Shown: positions 1 through 9,041, numbered from the stretch's first letter. The stretch: 64,000 nt of DNA from Belliella alkalica (GCF_022549785.1 NZ_JAKZGO010000011.1:1-64000); one strand, 5' to 3'. Notes: generated from the letters alone by a model not told the origin. Numbers and translations: made by a program.

Positions 1-704
1 ATACTGATCAAATCGGGACTCTTTCCGAAGTGACCTGAAACAACACTTACAAGACTTAGATATGTCTTGATACTTCTTGGAGAGTAATGCCGATAAGACA
101 TCTCTTCATACATCCTTTGACGCAAACTTTTTTTTCCATGATGATATAAATTAATGATTTAACATGGTGTAAATTTACGATAAATACCAAAAAATCAACC
201 ACTTGAAGATAATGTAAATACTACCGACGAAGGAGGTTTAGTTCAACATTTGCTACAAGCCATTATGGCGTAAAGCATTCCAATTCGGATATAGACGCCA
301 TAATGGCGTCTATATCCGAATCACCCCCCAAACATACCCATTCCCCCAGAAACAAAAAATACCAACTACTTGGTATATTTCAATATATAAGGATGTTTTT
401 TTGAGTTAACTTAAAAGAATAGTGGTAAAAGAAAGAGATATCAAACTTCGTTCGATAGGACTGCTACTGTTTTGGATATGAATGTTTACAAATAGCTGAC
501 CTTTGGGTTTGCTTTGATATTTGGGTTGGTTGCAGTGTGTCTAGAGGGATTTTGATTTTTGTTAATGAAATTAGTTGATTTTTTCCTTTTGTTTTCCCTT
601 TTACTTAAAGGCCTCTAAGTCCCAGCAAGACTCAGCTTATTATGCAGCTTTTTCAAGTGCATTATTTGTTTTATTATCAGCGTCATATACGGTTGATATT
701 CCCA
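1..704. other. Non-coding left edge
   Basis: No convincing gene was found here. Short open frames lack family resemblance. The stretch is AT-rich and its only clear structure is the 39-bp palindrome listed separately. It lies downstream of the AbiE-like operon, which is transcribed toward it. Confidence 0.5.
283..321. repeat. 39-bp near-perfect palindrome
   Basis: Arms 283-301 and 303-321 are exact reverse complements (19 bp, starting ATTCGGATATAGACG) around a single central base. A further CGCCAT-type fragment lies just upstream at 259-270. No U-tract follows, so it is not a standard terminator. Confidence 0.85.
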
Positions 705-1768
705 TTAGCTCTTTTCTGCATTTAATTCAAATATTTTGTACCAATAGAAGAATGCCTCTGGATTAGATTTTTTCAATCGATTCAATCTTGGCCAAAATGG
801 CTCTCCAATTGCCCAATCTTTCATAATTGCTGGATTCTTAAATTTTTCAATCACTGCTTTGTCGGCTTTGATCAAAGCCGAAACATATGCAGCCTTTGAG
901 GCAAAAGTGATTGCTCTATCAATGTGAAATGACTCTGAGAAAATAAATCTAGAAACACGCTGGATCCCTGTTTGCAAGAGATCAAACTGACCTTTTCCAT
1001 CGGCACCCCTGCTTACTAAACATAGAGAGGTTTGGTAAATATCATCTAGAACAACATCAACAGTCAATCTTGATTGATTTCTATAGGCAAGTTCGGTTGC
1101 TGCAAAATTTCCAAAAGCCTTTTTTACAAGTACTCCATCTTCAGCAATGTCCACCAGATTTCCTACGTCATATAGTTGCTTCATGATTTCCATACTCATA
1201 CTGGTCTCGCCCTTGAAATAGGGGATTCCCGTTGAATTAGGGGCATAGGCAGTTAATTTATCACCCAGTATATCTTCTACAGAAGGGACTCTTACTTTGA
1301 AAGGGTCTCCTTTTGAAAGGATGAACTTGGAGTTGATAGGTACCTTGTTAATTTTAGTGTACCCTACTTTTTCGAATAAAATATCTAGGAGTATACTTTC
1401 CTCAGTAGCCTGAGTTTTATGGCTTGGTTCGTAAAAAAATTTGTAGTGTGCCTTATAAATACTAGTTGAAGTCTTACGTTCCTGAAGTTCAAGCCTTGTT
1501 CTTCGAGCAATGCTTTAAAAATTCCCTCCAAATTTTCAGGTTCTTTTTCAATAATAATGTCAATATCTATGGAAAGCCTTTTTGATGAATCTAAAATTAA
1601 CATTAAGGCAGTACCTCCTTTGAAAACAAAATCCAAATTCTGCTTCACCAACCCCTCCAAAAGCAACAGGGCTCTAATAACTTTCTCCACCAGTATTTTA
1701 TCAGCCTTTCTGTTTGCCGATGATACTTTGGTAATCCAATCAACATGTAATGAGTCTTTACTTATCAT
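705..1768 (-). pseudogene. AbiEii-type nucleotidyltransferase toxin, frameshifted
   Basis: The gene resembles the toxin half of AbiE (type IV) systems, a nucleotidyltransferase that blocks growth by modifying nucleotide or tRNA targets. The N-terminal frame (1768 to 1385) carries the polymerase-beta-like signature: FKGGTALM near residue 48, then an S-x-D-I-D-I metal motif. It runs into a stop at 1385. A second frame ending at 705 continues the fold (HYKFFYEPSH, then LLDILFE, then LTAYAP and a helical C-terminus) without a start of its own. The reading frame changes once at about 1455-1500, consistent with loss of one base. The rejoined protein would be about 354 residues, roughly the usual size. 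It follows the AbiEi-like gene by 20 nt. A sequencing error or programmed shift is possible, but as written the toxin is broken. Confidence 0.75.
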
Positions 1769-1778
1769 TTCAAATTAA

Positions 1779-1803
1779 CGGCAGCAAATCATATATGCTG
1801 CCG
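1779..1803 (-). promoter_or_regulatory. Hairpin between AbiEi and AbiEii, sharing an 11-mer with the promoter region
   Basis: CGGCAGCA and TGCTGCCG form an 8-bp stem spanning the stop codon of the antitoxin gene. The same 11-mer TGCTGCCGATA recurs at 2593-2603, upstream of the antitoxin. It could be an operator half-site or an element that dampens toxin translation (inference). Confidence 0.45.
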
Positions 1804-2481
1804 ATATTTAGACGTTTCATTTAAATAATTATCCAATTCCTTTTTTTTCCTTCTTCTACTAGCATAGCGCAACATCTTACTTTCACTAATTGAGTACTTT
1901 TCAAATGCCTCATTAAATATCTGATTCATTTCAGATCCTTGCTGAGCATTGAATATTATGGGATCACAGAATATATCAACAAGTAATTTTTCTATTGTAA
2001 CTGTAGGAAAGCCATTGACATATTGAATAGGAGCTTCAGATACCAGTGATTTAACTATCCAAGGCTCTTTTTCATCAATCATATAACGCCTAATTAGCTG
2101 TTCGGAAGGTTCCATAAATACGGAATAGCTTCTGTCCTTTAAGTAAAAAAAGACGCTTTCCACGGCATCCTTTTCAACTTCTATTAGTTGGTAGTATCTT
2201 CCAGGTTGGTGAAGCATAAATTCATTAAGCAGCGAAGTATTCCAAAGACAAACGGTCAAAAAAGGAAAGTCTGACTTTATCTTTTTGTAGACCGAATTTA
2301 GTTTATTTGATATTTCGGGGATGTAAGCATCACTTTTCCCGAGCGAAAATTTTCCTCTGCCAACTCTGTTCAATATTCCTTCTTGCACAAGATTGTATAT
2401 CCTCCAGTTGACAGTAGTTTTTTTCACTTCTGGTTCAAAAGTTCGATAGAATTTCAACAAGTCAGCACTCGAAAATGTCAT
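1789..2481 (-). CDS. AbiEi-like antitoxin / transcriptional regulator
   Basis: This is a 230-residue protein with an N-terminal winged-helix region (about residues 1-55: helix, then WRIYNLVQEGIL, then a GRGKFSLG wing), as in AbiEi antitoxins. The rest is a mixed alpha/beta body ending in a very basic tail with an RRRKKK run near residue 210. AbiEi proteins bind operators ahead of their operon and neutralise the AbiEii nucleotidyltransferase. Here the gene directly precedes an AbiEii-like gene, which supports the call. The partner is frameshifted, so the system may be an antitoxin without a working toxin. A possible operator sequence lies 110-120 nt upstream. Family assignment is from pattern memory; the pairing makes it fairly safe. 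Confidence 0.7.
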   Translation of the reverse strand: MTFSSADLLKFYRTFEPEVKKTTVNWRIYNLVQEGILNRVGRGKFSLGKSDAYIPEISNKLNSVYKKIKSDFPFLTVCLWNTSLLNEFMLHQPGRYYQLIEVEKDAVESVFFYLKDRSYSVFMEPSEQLIRRYMIDEKEPWIVKSLVSEAPIQYVNGFPTVTIEKLLVDIFCDPIIFNAQQGSEMNQIFNEAFEKYSISESKMLRYASRRRKKKELDNYLNETSKYRQHI

Positions 2482-3012
2482 CTCTGATTGGAATTGGCAT
2501 TTTATGCTTTCAATATAGAGTTTGTTCTGTCCGATAGTTCTGTATTTAGCTTATCAAATGTACAAAACTATATTTTGGCATCAAAGTGTTATTGCTGCCG
2601 ATAATTAGAGTATAGTCCGGGAGGGAATTTTAAGCGCTTTTGATTTTCTTTAGAGTCGGGTGTTGCGTCGACAAAAAACAAATGTGCTAAAATATGCGGT
2701 TGGCTTTTTTTTCTATTGATTAGAGGAATTCAACCTTCCATGCCGATAGCGGCACGGTAAAGGCCCTTTCGGGGTTTTTAATCATACACATCTCTGTCAC
2801 GTCCTAAAATTACTTGACACTTTTTTTATTAATTTCTCTTTATTTCCGATAGCCATTCAATTGCCTCCCGATAAGGATGCGGGACAGGCTTTTCAGGGCA
2901 AACGTTCAACTGAAATCTTTTTAGACATCGGGTCATGACCCGATTCTTGGATCATAAGCCCTTTCAGGTCTTTCATCTTGAATCTTATTTCTTAAGTCTC
3001 ATACTTCATCCC
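2482..3012. other. Intergenic stretch with promoter region and repeats
   Basis: About 120 nt next to the antitoxin gene probably hold its promoter. A partial dispersed-repeat copy with a TTCAACCTTCC core lies at about 2700-2780, and a long copy at 2796-2968. A degenerate CTT/TCT-rich tract then runs to the end of the PL26-like gene. No gene is evident. Confidence 0.6.
2796..2968 (-). repeat. Composite dispersed repeat, copy 1 (inverted partner of 6871-7042)
   Basis: About 172 bp, nearly identical to the reverse complement of 6871-7042. It starts GTCACGTCCTAAAATTACTT and includes TTGACAC, a T-run, a CCTCCCG...CGGGACAGG hairpin core and GACATCGGGTCA. A diverged copy is at 46379-46509. Confidence 0.9.
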
Positions 3013-5727
3013 TCACTTTTCTCCCAAAATCGCCAAGCAGTGCATCGCTGCCAAGCCCCATTGGGCTGTGGCGTTGGTGGAGACGCCTAGGGCTTCGGTG
3101 CGGGGGGTGAGGACTTCGGGGCCGGAGATTTCTTTGGCGACTCCATGTCTGCGGATGCCTCCTTCTCCTGCATAGAACTCCTCCCATGCACGTTTTGCCA
3201 AGCGGGGATCTGATTTTTCTTTTGCTACGAAAGCAGTCAGTCGCGCATGTCCCTGTTGCAAGTTGAGCTTGCCAAGCCTGTTGCCAAGGACTTTTTCTTG
3301 TTCTTCGGGACTGGCATTGTACATTTCGCAGTATTGAAGCCAAGCTTTGTTGAAGGACTTCATGTCCACGAGTTCATAGAGTTCGATGGCGATCTCGGTC
3401 AGCCCAAACACCGCTGAAAGGTGGGAAGCGGAGGCTCTATTGGTTTTGACTTTTTCGAATTCCCCTGTTTGTAGGTTCATGCGGCTTCCCATGGAGTAGA
3501 AACCTTTGGGTTGGTTGCCGATGGAGCGCATGCTGTTGAGGAGTTTTTCTCGGATTTCTTTGTCCTCGGTTCTTTCCCATTCGGTAAGCCAAGCGGCGGC
3601 TACAGAACCCCAGTCTGTACCAAAACCCAGATAAACTCTGTTTGGATCGTCTGTTCCCCAGGTTTCTTTGGGTGCTACTTTTCTGATCGGTACGACCTTG
3701 AGAAGTGCTTCTGCGGCATTGACCTGCTCTCGCATCAGGTCGCCTGTGCGCTCATCTGCGGTAAGGTAGTAGAAAAATCTTCTGTTGGCAGCGGTGCTGA
3801 TTCTAAGCTGCTTGGCACTACATCCCCAATGCATCACGTTGTGCCTACTGCCTAGTGGAGCAAAAGGCCCAGAATGGTGCACATCCACTTCTCCAGTGTG
3901 GCGGGTCATGGCTTCTGCTACACGGAAGGCTTCTTTCTTACCTGTTTTCAGGTAGTAATACCAAAGCCAAAGGTCTGTGGACAGTTCTGAATTGTCCCAT
4001 GCAAAGCCACCTACATCATACCTCCACATATGTCTATCGGTATCGTAAGTGTGCATAAAATCCCCAAAATCCCAGAATCCGTACCATTTGTGTTCCTCGA
4101 CTTGCTTTTGGTAAAAGTCGAAATACCAGTCAAGTTGCTCGTTGAATTCTTTGGCGCGATCGCTTTGGAGCTTGTCTGTGTACCACAAACCTCCAAAAAC
4201 ACCAACCTGAAGCATGTATTCTGAATCTGCTGTCAGCAATGGCGGCTCTTCGAGATAAGTACACATGTCGTTGAACTGGCTGTGGCTTGGTGTTGCATCT
4301 AGTGTCCAGAAATTCAACTCTGAGGTTCTTGCCACTCCTTTGGCTGTGCCAAATCCTGGTTCGTAATCTTCATAAGTGATATCCAGAGCATCCAACTGCT
4401 TGGGATAGGTGTCTTGTCCCATGCCATCATGGTAGAAGCGCAAATCCATGGCAGGGGAGTTTGGCGCCCAAAGCCAAGCCGTCACTTCGGCTGTATCTGT
4501 ATGGGCATTTTTGATGTCCAACTGTCCGGGAAAACTTTCCCAAAAATTCCTTACTCCAAAGGCAAAACTCCCGCTAGGCCCACCTACTGCTGCTAACCCT
4601 CTGGCACGCTGACCGTGGGCAGAATTTAGCCAAGAGTGTCCTTCTGCGGTTCTTTTTCTGATGGAAAATGAATCTGCGTCCCCTTGGAAAAGTGTATAGT
4701 CACCAAAAGCTGGGATGTAGTTGATGTTTTTGGAAACATTTGCTGGAAATTCGCTGATTGGAGGCGTCTTTTCTCCTGCAAGCTGCGCCCCAATGATGAC
4801 TTTTCCTGGATCTCTTCTCAGGCCTGTAAGTCCTCTTACCGCTTCGCTAAAAATCCCATCATCCTGACCCGCAAACCGAATATGCCTATCATGCAATTCG
4901 TCCTGCATGGGCACATCGAATTTCACCCCAATGCCTTTGATAAAATCGGTCTCTTCCTCTCCGTCAAAAATAATGGTATGCACCATTTTGAAGGAAGCGG
5001 CTTGATGGTAAAAGTACAATCTGACCACGAAAGTGATAAAATCCCTTCCAGAATCAGAACGGTGTGAACCTTCTATCTTCACCACGCTTCGAAGTGCGCC
5101 TTTTTGCTCAAGGGAAATTTTGGAGATATTTCCCTGAAAATTAGTTTTCTTGATTTGATCGGCAACATCTTCGTCAGAGACGTTTTGATGCAAAACCATC
5201 AATCTTCCGTTTTGGGCTAAGGTTTTTTCACCTTTTTGGATGCTGCTGATGATTTGATTGCCAGATTTAGGAATGGTGTACAGCAAGTCACCTGTATTGA
5301 TCTTGATTGTCGTATCCGATTCTTCGACTTTCATCCCTTGCAATGATTTTGCTTTGCTGGTAGGTGATAGTTGGAAAGCAGTGTGATTGAGTTCGGTGGC
5401 AGGAACTGCATGCCCTGTCCACTTCAGCGAACCATCCGGCCAATATGCCAATGGCCAACTTTGAACAGGAATATTTTTCCTCTCAGAAGAAACCAAGTCA
5501 AAGCCAGATTCTCGCTTGACTTTTCCCTTAGGCCAACAAGTCCCCCAAGTGAAGCCTTGATTGTGCTTTGGTGCAGTATTTCCCAACCAAGCGAGTTGCA
5601 CGCTGTCTTCATTTCTTTGGAAAAAATGGGCATTTGCCATCATCGGGGAAAACAAATATGCTCCGCCAGTAAGGGCTGTAGATGCTTTTACAAAGGATCT
5701 TCTGGATATTTTCGGTTTATTTTTCAT
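3013..5727 (-). CDS. PL26-like rhamnogalacturonan exo-lyase, Tat-exported
   Basis: The product is about 904 residues and resembles PL26 enzymes, which cut rhamnogalacturonan-I from its end by beta-elimination. After the signal come segments typical of the family: QGFTWGTCWPKG, PVQSWPLAYWPDGSLKWTGH, a beta-rich middle, and an alpha/alpha-barrel-like second half with HHSGPFAPLGSRHNVMHWG. The N-terminus holds a twin-arginine signal (ISRRSFVKAS, then a hydrophobic stretch), so the enzyme is probably exported folded. I start at the Met just before this signal; an in-frame Met lies 12 codons earlier but only adds residues that push the RR motif inward. The neighbour upstream is a DUF6250-like lipoprotein, a common partner. 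Both lie between two inverted repeats. Individual catalytic residues were not assigned. Confidence 0.82.
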   Translation of the reverse strand: MKNKPKISRRSFVKASTALTGGAYLFSPMMANAHFFQRNEDSVQLAWLGNTAPKHNQGFTWGTCWPKGKVKRESGFDLVSSERKNIPVQSWPLAYWPDGSLKWTGHAVPATELNHTAFQLSPTSKAKSLQGMKVEESDTTIKINTGDLLYTIPKSGNQIISSIQKGEKTLAQNGRLMVLHQNVSDEDVADQIKKTNFQGNISKISLEQKGALRSVVKIEGSHRSDSGRDFITFVVRLYFYHQAASFKMVHTIIFDGEEETDFIKGIGVKFDVPMQDELHDRHIRFAGQDDGIFSEAVRGLTGLRRDPGKVIIGAQLAGEKTPPISEFPANVSKNINYIPAFGDYTLFQGDADSFSIRKRTAEGHSWLNSAHGQRARGLAAVGGPSGSFAFGVRNFWESFPGQLDIKNAHTDTAEVTAWLWAPNSPAMDLRFYHDGMGQDTYPKQLDALDITYEDYEPGFGTAKGVARTSELNFWTLDATPSHSQFNDMCTYLEEPPLLTADSEYMLQVGVFGGLWYTDKLQSDRAKEFNEQLDWYFDFYQKQVEEHKWYGFWDFGDFMHTYDTDRHMWRYDVGGFAWDNSELSTDLWLWYYYLKTGKKEAFRVAEAMTRHTGEVDVHHSGPFAPLGSRHNVMHWGCSAKQLRISTAANRRFFYYLTADERTGDLMREQVNAAEALLKVVPIRKVAPKETWGTDDPNRVYLGFGTDWGSVAAAWLTEWERTEDKEIREKLLNSMRSIGNQPKGFYSMGSRMNLQTGEFEKVKTNRASASHLSAVFGLTEIAIELYELVDMKSFNKAWLQYCEMYNASPEEQEKVLGNRLGKLNLQQGHARLTAFVAKEKSDPRLAKRAWEEFYAGEGGIRRHGVAKEISGPEVLTPRTEALGVSTNATAQWGLAAMHCLAILGEK

Positions 5728-5837
5728 AGTGTCTGAGGTTAATTTTGAGGACGGAAACCTCACAGGTTTTTTACAGATCCGAATTTGTTTTAAAATACAT
5801 TTCTAATTATCAAACCTGTCAGGTTTTAAATGGTAGG

Positions 5838-6650
5838 TTAAAGTTTACGGACAACCAAATCACTTATTTCATGTCTTGACCATGTAGATCGGAATCCAAA
5901 GTATCCCTTTTCCAATGGCTCTGGGTCTTCATATTCGAAAAACAAGATCTCATCTACCCAAAAGCTAACTTTTCCATCCTCGCAGATGGTTTTGATTAGG
6001 TAATCACGATTGGCTTCGAGTAGGTAAGGAGCTTCCAAAAACTCCCCGAGAACAGGTTTCTCTCCTTTGTAGTATTTCCGAAATCTGGTGGTAGAGTTGT
6101 AATTTCCACCAAAACCCACATAGTACAAATGCATGTCATCGTAGGATTCGAATTTTCCAGATCTGTTGAACATCCCAATCTGAGTGGGATCACTTGCTGC
6201 CCAAAACTGGTTTAGGTCTGAGAGTCGATCATTTCTTCCAGAATCCAACACAACTTTTCTTTTATAGCTGATTTCATAATTCCCCTCCAATTCCAAATCC
6301 AACCAAACAGTCACGCCTCCTTCAGTGTCCATGAACAGCTTTCCATCTTCTGTAAATACCTCCGATTGGGGAGTAGAATCCATTTCTACTTTCCAAGTAT
6401 TGAGGTCTAAGGGTTGGGAGAAATTGCTTTCGAATATGATGTCTGCATCTTGATTTGAGATTACTTCTTTTTCGTCACCTTCATTTTTAGAATTTTCGCA
6501 GGAAAATAAAAGGAGAAGGATTACGAAAAATTGAAAGATTGGGAAAATTGGAAGAACTTGTCCGCCGCGGCGGGTTGAAAAATTTGAAAATGGGAAAGTT
6601 GGAAAATTACGAGGTTCCGTATTTTGAGAGTCTGATTTAGCTTTGTACAT
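5838..6650 (-). CDS. DUF6250/DUF1961-like lipoprotein of pectin loci
   Basis: This is a 270-residue lipoprotein. The lipobox is LLFSC (Cys 51), and the mature part is a jelly-roll-like beta-sandwich with motifs known from DUF6250/DUF1961 proteins: SDLNQFWAASDP, YYVGFGGNYNSTTRFRKY and KGYFGFRSTWSRHEI. These proteins often sit beside rhamnogalacturonan lyases, and a carbohydrate-binding or accessory enzymatic role is inferred. The residues before the signal peptide are odd: about 30 codons (FPTFPFSNF and a GC-rich CCGCCGCGGCGG stretch) look like translated intergenic satellite rather than protein. No other ATG lies before the lipobox, so the start is either this Met or a non-ATG codon. The PL26-like gene follows 110 nt downstream. 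Confidence 0.7.
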   Translation of the reverse strand: MYKAKSDSQNTEPRNFPTFPFSNFSTRRGGQVLPIFPIFQFFVILLLLFSCENSKNEGDEKEVISNQDADIIFESNFSQPLDLNTWKVEMDSTPQSEVFTEDGKLFMDTEGGVTVWLDLELEGNYEISYKRKVVLDSGRNDRLSDLNQFWAASDPTQIGMFNRSGKFESYDDMHLYYVGFGGNYNSTTRFRKYYKGEKPVLGEFLEAPYLLEANRDYLIKTICEDGKVSFWVDEILFFEYEDPEPLEKGYFGFRSTWSRHEISDLVVRKL

Positions 6651-6779
6651 TCTTCTTCTGCCCTTTTATTCACTGTCCTATTGCGACAATCAAGTATGAG
6701 TTAGACTTTTGGGATTTTTCTATTTGTAATTGGAAATTACATTATACTTTTCCAAAAAGTCTCCTGTGGTGTCATGGGT

Positions 6780-6860
6780 GGGGGGAGGATTGGAGGATTA
6801 TAGGATTGGAAAATTGGAAGATTGGAAGATTATAGGATTGGGAGGTTGGAGGTTGGAGAC
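6780..6860 (+). repeat. Degenerate GGAAGATTGGAGG satellite
   Basis: Imperfect 8-10 nt units (ggattggaa, ggattatag, ggaggttgg) follow one another for about 80 nt. Related units reappear at 6535-6605, inside the 5' coding part of the DUF6250-like gene. Confidence 0.75.
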
Positions 6861-6870
6861 TCAAGATAGC

Positions 6871-7042
6871 CCTGAAAGGACTTATGATCCAAGCCTCAGG
6901 TTGTGACCCGATGTCTAAAAAGATTTCAGTTGAACGTTTGTCCTGAAAAGCCTGTCCCGCATCCTTATTGAGAGGCAATTGAATGGCTACCGGAAATAAA
7001 GAGAAATTAATAAAAAAGTGTCAAGTAATTTTAGGACGTGAC
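6871..7042 (+). repeat. Composite dispersed repeat, copy 2
   Basis: Reverse-complement twin of 2796-2968, differing at roughly ten positions. The CCTGAAAG end adjoins the satellite, as in the other copies. The GTGTCAAG...GGACGTGAC end abuts the 3' end of the DUF1801 gene. Confidence 0.9.
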
Positions 7043-7065
7043 ATGTTCTTTATGACCTTTTCTTT

Positions 7066-7404
7066 CTATTCTTTTGTCAAAAACTTAAACCACTCACTTA
7101 AAAGACTACTGTTGATGTCGGAGGCATTTTTCAGTTTGATGTGCCGCATCGTTTTTCCTGTACCTTCCAATATTCCGTCAGGATCATTGAGTTTTTCAAA
7201 ATCACCATAAAAGCCTAAGTTGACATGGTGTTTGTTTGCAAGAAGGTATGCAAAACTCTTTGTTTTTGTAAAAACTGGCCTACTCCACTTAAATTCTTCC
7301 TCTACACCTTCCACACTTTGGTGGATCAAAGTTCGGATTGTTTCCATAATTTCTTTATGTGCTTCCGGTGCATTATTGATGTATTCGGTTACTTCTATGC
7401 TCAT
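7066..7404 (-). CDS. DUF1801 domain protein
   Basis: This 112-residue soluble protein matches the DUF1801 (YdhG-like) fold, with the typical pattern TEYINNAPEAHKEIMETIR...EEFKWSRPVF...FAYLLANKHHVNLGF...LEGTGKTMRHIKL. The biochemical function of the family is not settled. It has no signal peptide, so it is cytoplasmic. It follows the SanA-like gene by 90 nt on the same strand and has no visible link to pectin use. Length is normal for the family. Confidence 0.8.
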   Translation of the reverse strand: MSIEVTEYINNAPEAHKEIMETIRTLIHQSVEGVEEEFKWSRPVFTKTKSFAYLLANKHHVNLGFYGDFEKLNDPDGILEGTGKTMRHIKLKNASDINSSLLSEWFKFLTKE

Positions 7405-7494
7405 ATTGAATCCCGTTTACTTTGGACTATTCATTGGTTGAGAGTTTTTTGACAAACTCCTTTCTTACCCCAATATAGTTCATTGTAACTTTTT

Positions 7495-8157
7495 TCATAA
7501 CATTGTGGCTCGGATTTCCTTATCATTTATCTCTATTTTCTCACCCAAAAACTTGGGCTGAACTCGGAGCAATAAATCCAAAAAAACTTTTGCTCTGGCG
7601 AAATACTCTCTTATTTGAGTTTTGATTCCATACTTTCCCGGAAGGTCTTTGGCATTAAAACCAATGGCATTGATTCCACTTCTTTCAGCAAGAAAAATAG
7701 CTCTTTCATTGTGGAATTCTTGGGAAATGAAAGTAATACTTTCCTGCCCAAAAACCTCCTTTGCTCTTACAACTGAGTCCAATGTCCTAAAACCAGCATA
7801 ATCAAGGAAAATTTTATTTTCTGGAATCCCATTCTTTATCAGCTCATTTTTAAAATCTGTCGGTTCATCATAGTCTTTGTTGCCATTGTCTCCACTTACT
7901 AATACAAAGTCGATTTTCCCTTTTTTATAAAGGTCTGCAGTTGCGTCAATCCTATATTTGAAGTACAAATTGATATTGCCATTTTTTAGCTTTTTCGCAG
8001 TTCCCAAAACCAAGCCTACCTTATTCTTACCAATGATTGACGAATCTGTAAATGTCTTGTCTTGAGCATTTTGTTCGATCAGGTAGTTCGCCACAACAAC
8101 AAAAATTACAGGAGTAACAAGTATTGAAAGTGCTATGTATTTATATAAGTTTTTCAT
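7495..8157 (-). CDS. SanA/YdcF-like DUF218 membrane protein
   Basis: This is a 220-residue protein with one N-terminal membrane anchor (about residues 8-26) and a DUF218 domain. Recognisable family features are GLVLGT after the anchor, the VSGDNG...YDEP motif, and TFISQEFHNERA followed by GINAIGFNA. Members such as E. coli SanA influence envelope barrier properties such as vancomycin exclusion at high temperature; the enzymatic activity is unclear. The orientation predicts a periplasmic domain. It sits 25 nt downstream of the YdeI-like gene, possibly co-transcribed, and is not obviously part of the pectin system. Confidence 0.8.
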   Translation of the reverse strand: MKNLYKYIALSILVTPVIFVVVANYLIEQNAQDKTFTDSSIIGKNKVGLVLGTAKKLKNGNINLYFKYRIDATADLYKKGKIDFVLVSGDNGNKDYDEPTDFKNELIKNGIPENKIFLDYAGFRTLDSVVRAKEVFGQESITFISQEFHNERAIFLAERSGINAIGFNAKDLPGKYGIKTQIREYFARAKVFLDLLLRVQPKFLGEKIEINDKEIRATML

Positions 8158-8182
8158 TTACGTGTTAGGCTTAGCCCTTTTA

Positions 8183-8761
8183 CTAACTTCCCTTTAGTTT
8201 TTGACCTTTGGCAGACAGTTGAGCAATTTCTTCAATTCTAGAAGCCCTTGTTTTCTCCGATTTTGCCAGTTTGATCCAACGCAATACAAAACGCTTGCTA
8301 GAATCATTAATTGCATAAAAAAATGCTGCTGCATCTGAATATTTGGCTAAAGCGTCTTGTAGGTCTTTGGGAATAATAAGGTTATCAACATCTTCCATAA
8401 AATCCCACATTCCATTTTTCTTGGAAACCTCGATTGACTGAAAACCTGATTCTTGCATTTTACCTTCTTGAATCAATTTTGCAGCACGATCCTTATAAGA
8501 CTTTGCCCAATGTTCTATCCTTCTTGGCGAAATCAATTGCATAGTGCGTTCGTCATCCAGCTTTCTGCGTATGCCATCTATCCAGCCAAAGCATAATAAC
8601 TCGTCCAATACCGCTGAAGTGGAGAGGTATTTTTCAGGAACGGACTTTTTGTAAGTGACCAACCAAACACTTTCTTTTTGGCTATGCTTACTATGCAACC
8701 AATGCCTTAATTCTTCACTTGAACTCACTTCTATTTTCTCAAAGCTATCCGTTTGTATCAT
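8183..8761 (-). CDS. YdeI/OmpD-associated family protein
   Basis: This is a 192-residue soluble protein with the YdeI family pattern: ELRHWLHSKHSQKESVWLV, then LLCFGWIDGIRRKLD, RIEHWAKSYKDRAAKLI and a C-terminal KSEKTRASRIEEIA segment. Some family members are linked to stress or bacteriocin resistance, but the molecular role is unknown. The gene begins a short minus-strand group with the SanA-like gene. Nothing ties it to carbohydrate metabolism. Assignment is by motif memory and length, which fit well. Confidence 0.8.
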   Translation of the reverse strand: MIQTDSFEKIEVSSSEELRHWLHSKHSQKESVWLVTYKKSVPEKYLSTSAVLDELLCFGWIDGIRRKLDDERTMQLISPRRIEHWAKSYKDRAAKLIQEGKMQESGFQSIEVSKKNGMWDFMEDVDNLIIPKDLQDALAKYSDAAAFFYAINDSSKRFVLRWIKLAKSEKTRASRIEEIAQLSAKGQKLKGS

Positions 8762-8941
8762 TTCAATGCCACATTTGTTGATTATGATTTGAGCGATTGA
8801 TTTCGGAATTCAAAGCTTGATACACATCAAAAAGCCATTTGAAATTAAATAAATCAATCAATTTACAGAACTTCATTTAGCAGGTCCTTGTTATTTTGAG
8901 TCCAATATACCATAGTTTTTTCTAGGGATTAATGAAAAAAT

Positions 8942-8974
8942 AAACCCTGTCTGACGCTAGGCCTTACAGGGTTT
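8942..8974 (-). terminator. Terminator after the beta-helix lipoprotein gene
   Basis: On the minus strand AAACCCTGT and ACAGGGTTT form a 9-bp stem, followed by TTTATTTTTTC. It lies 67 nt after the stop codon at 9042. Confidence 0.75.
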
Positions 8975-9041
8975 GTCACATGTCTCATTCTTTTTCTTTC
9001 CTCGCAAATATTGCTCGCCTCTCTCTTCTAATATCTCATAA

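Larger units (their letters stand above)
6651..7065. other. Intergenic region with satellite and repeat copy 2
   Basis: It contains about 120 nt upstream of the DUF6250-like gene, a GGAGGATTGGAAGATT-type purine-rich degenerate tandem tract at 6780-6860, and the inverted repeat copy at 6871-7042. No gene is supported. Confidence 0.65.

Noticed and set aside
575-766. 63-aa plus-strand frame
   Set aside because: It overlaps the end of the AbiEii-like gene, has no family pattern and looks like a chance frame.
2999-3343. 114-aa minus-strand frame rich in Arg and His
   Set aside because: It is a shadow of the 3' end of the PL26-like gene in another frame.
5727-5763. Earlier start for the PL26-like protein
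   Set aside because: The extra 12 residues precede a complete Tat signal and would place the RR motif unusually far inside.
5814-5828. AAACCTGTCAGGTTT palindrome as a terminator of the DUF6250-like gene
   Set aside because: The stem is 7 bp with a one-base centre and no U-tract; it is too weak to call.
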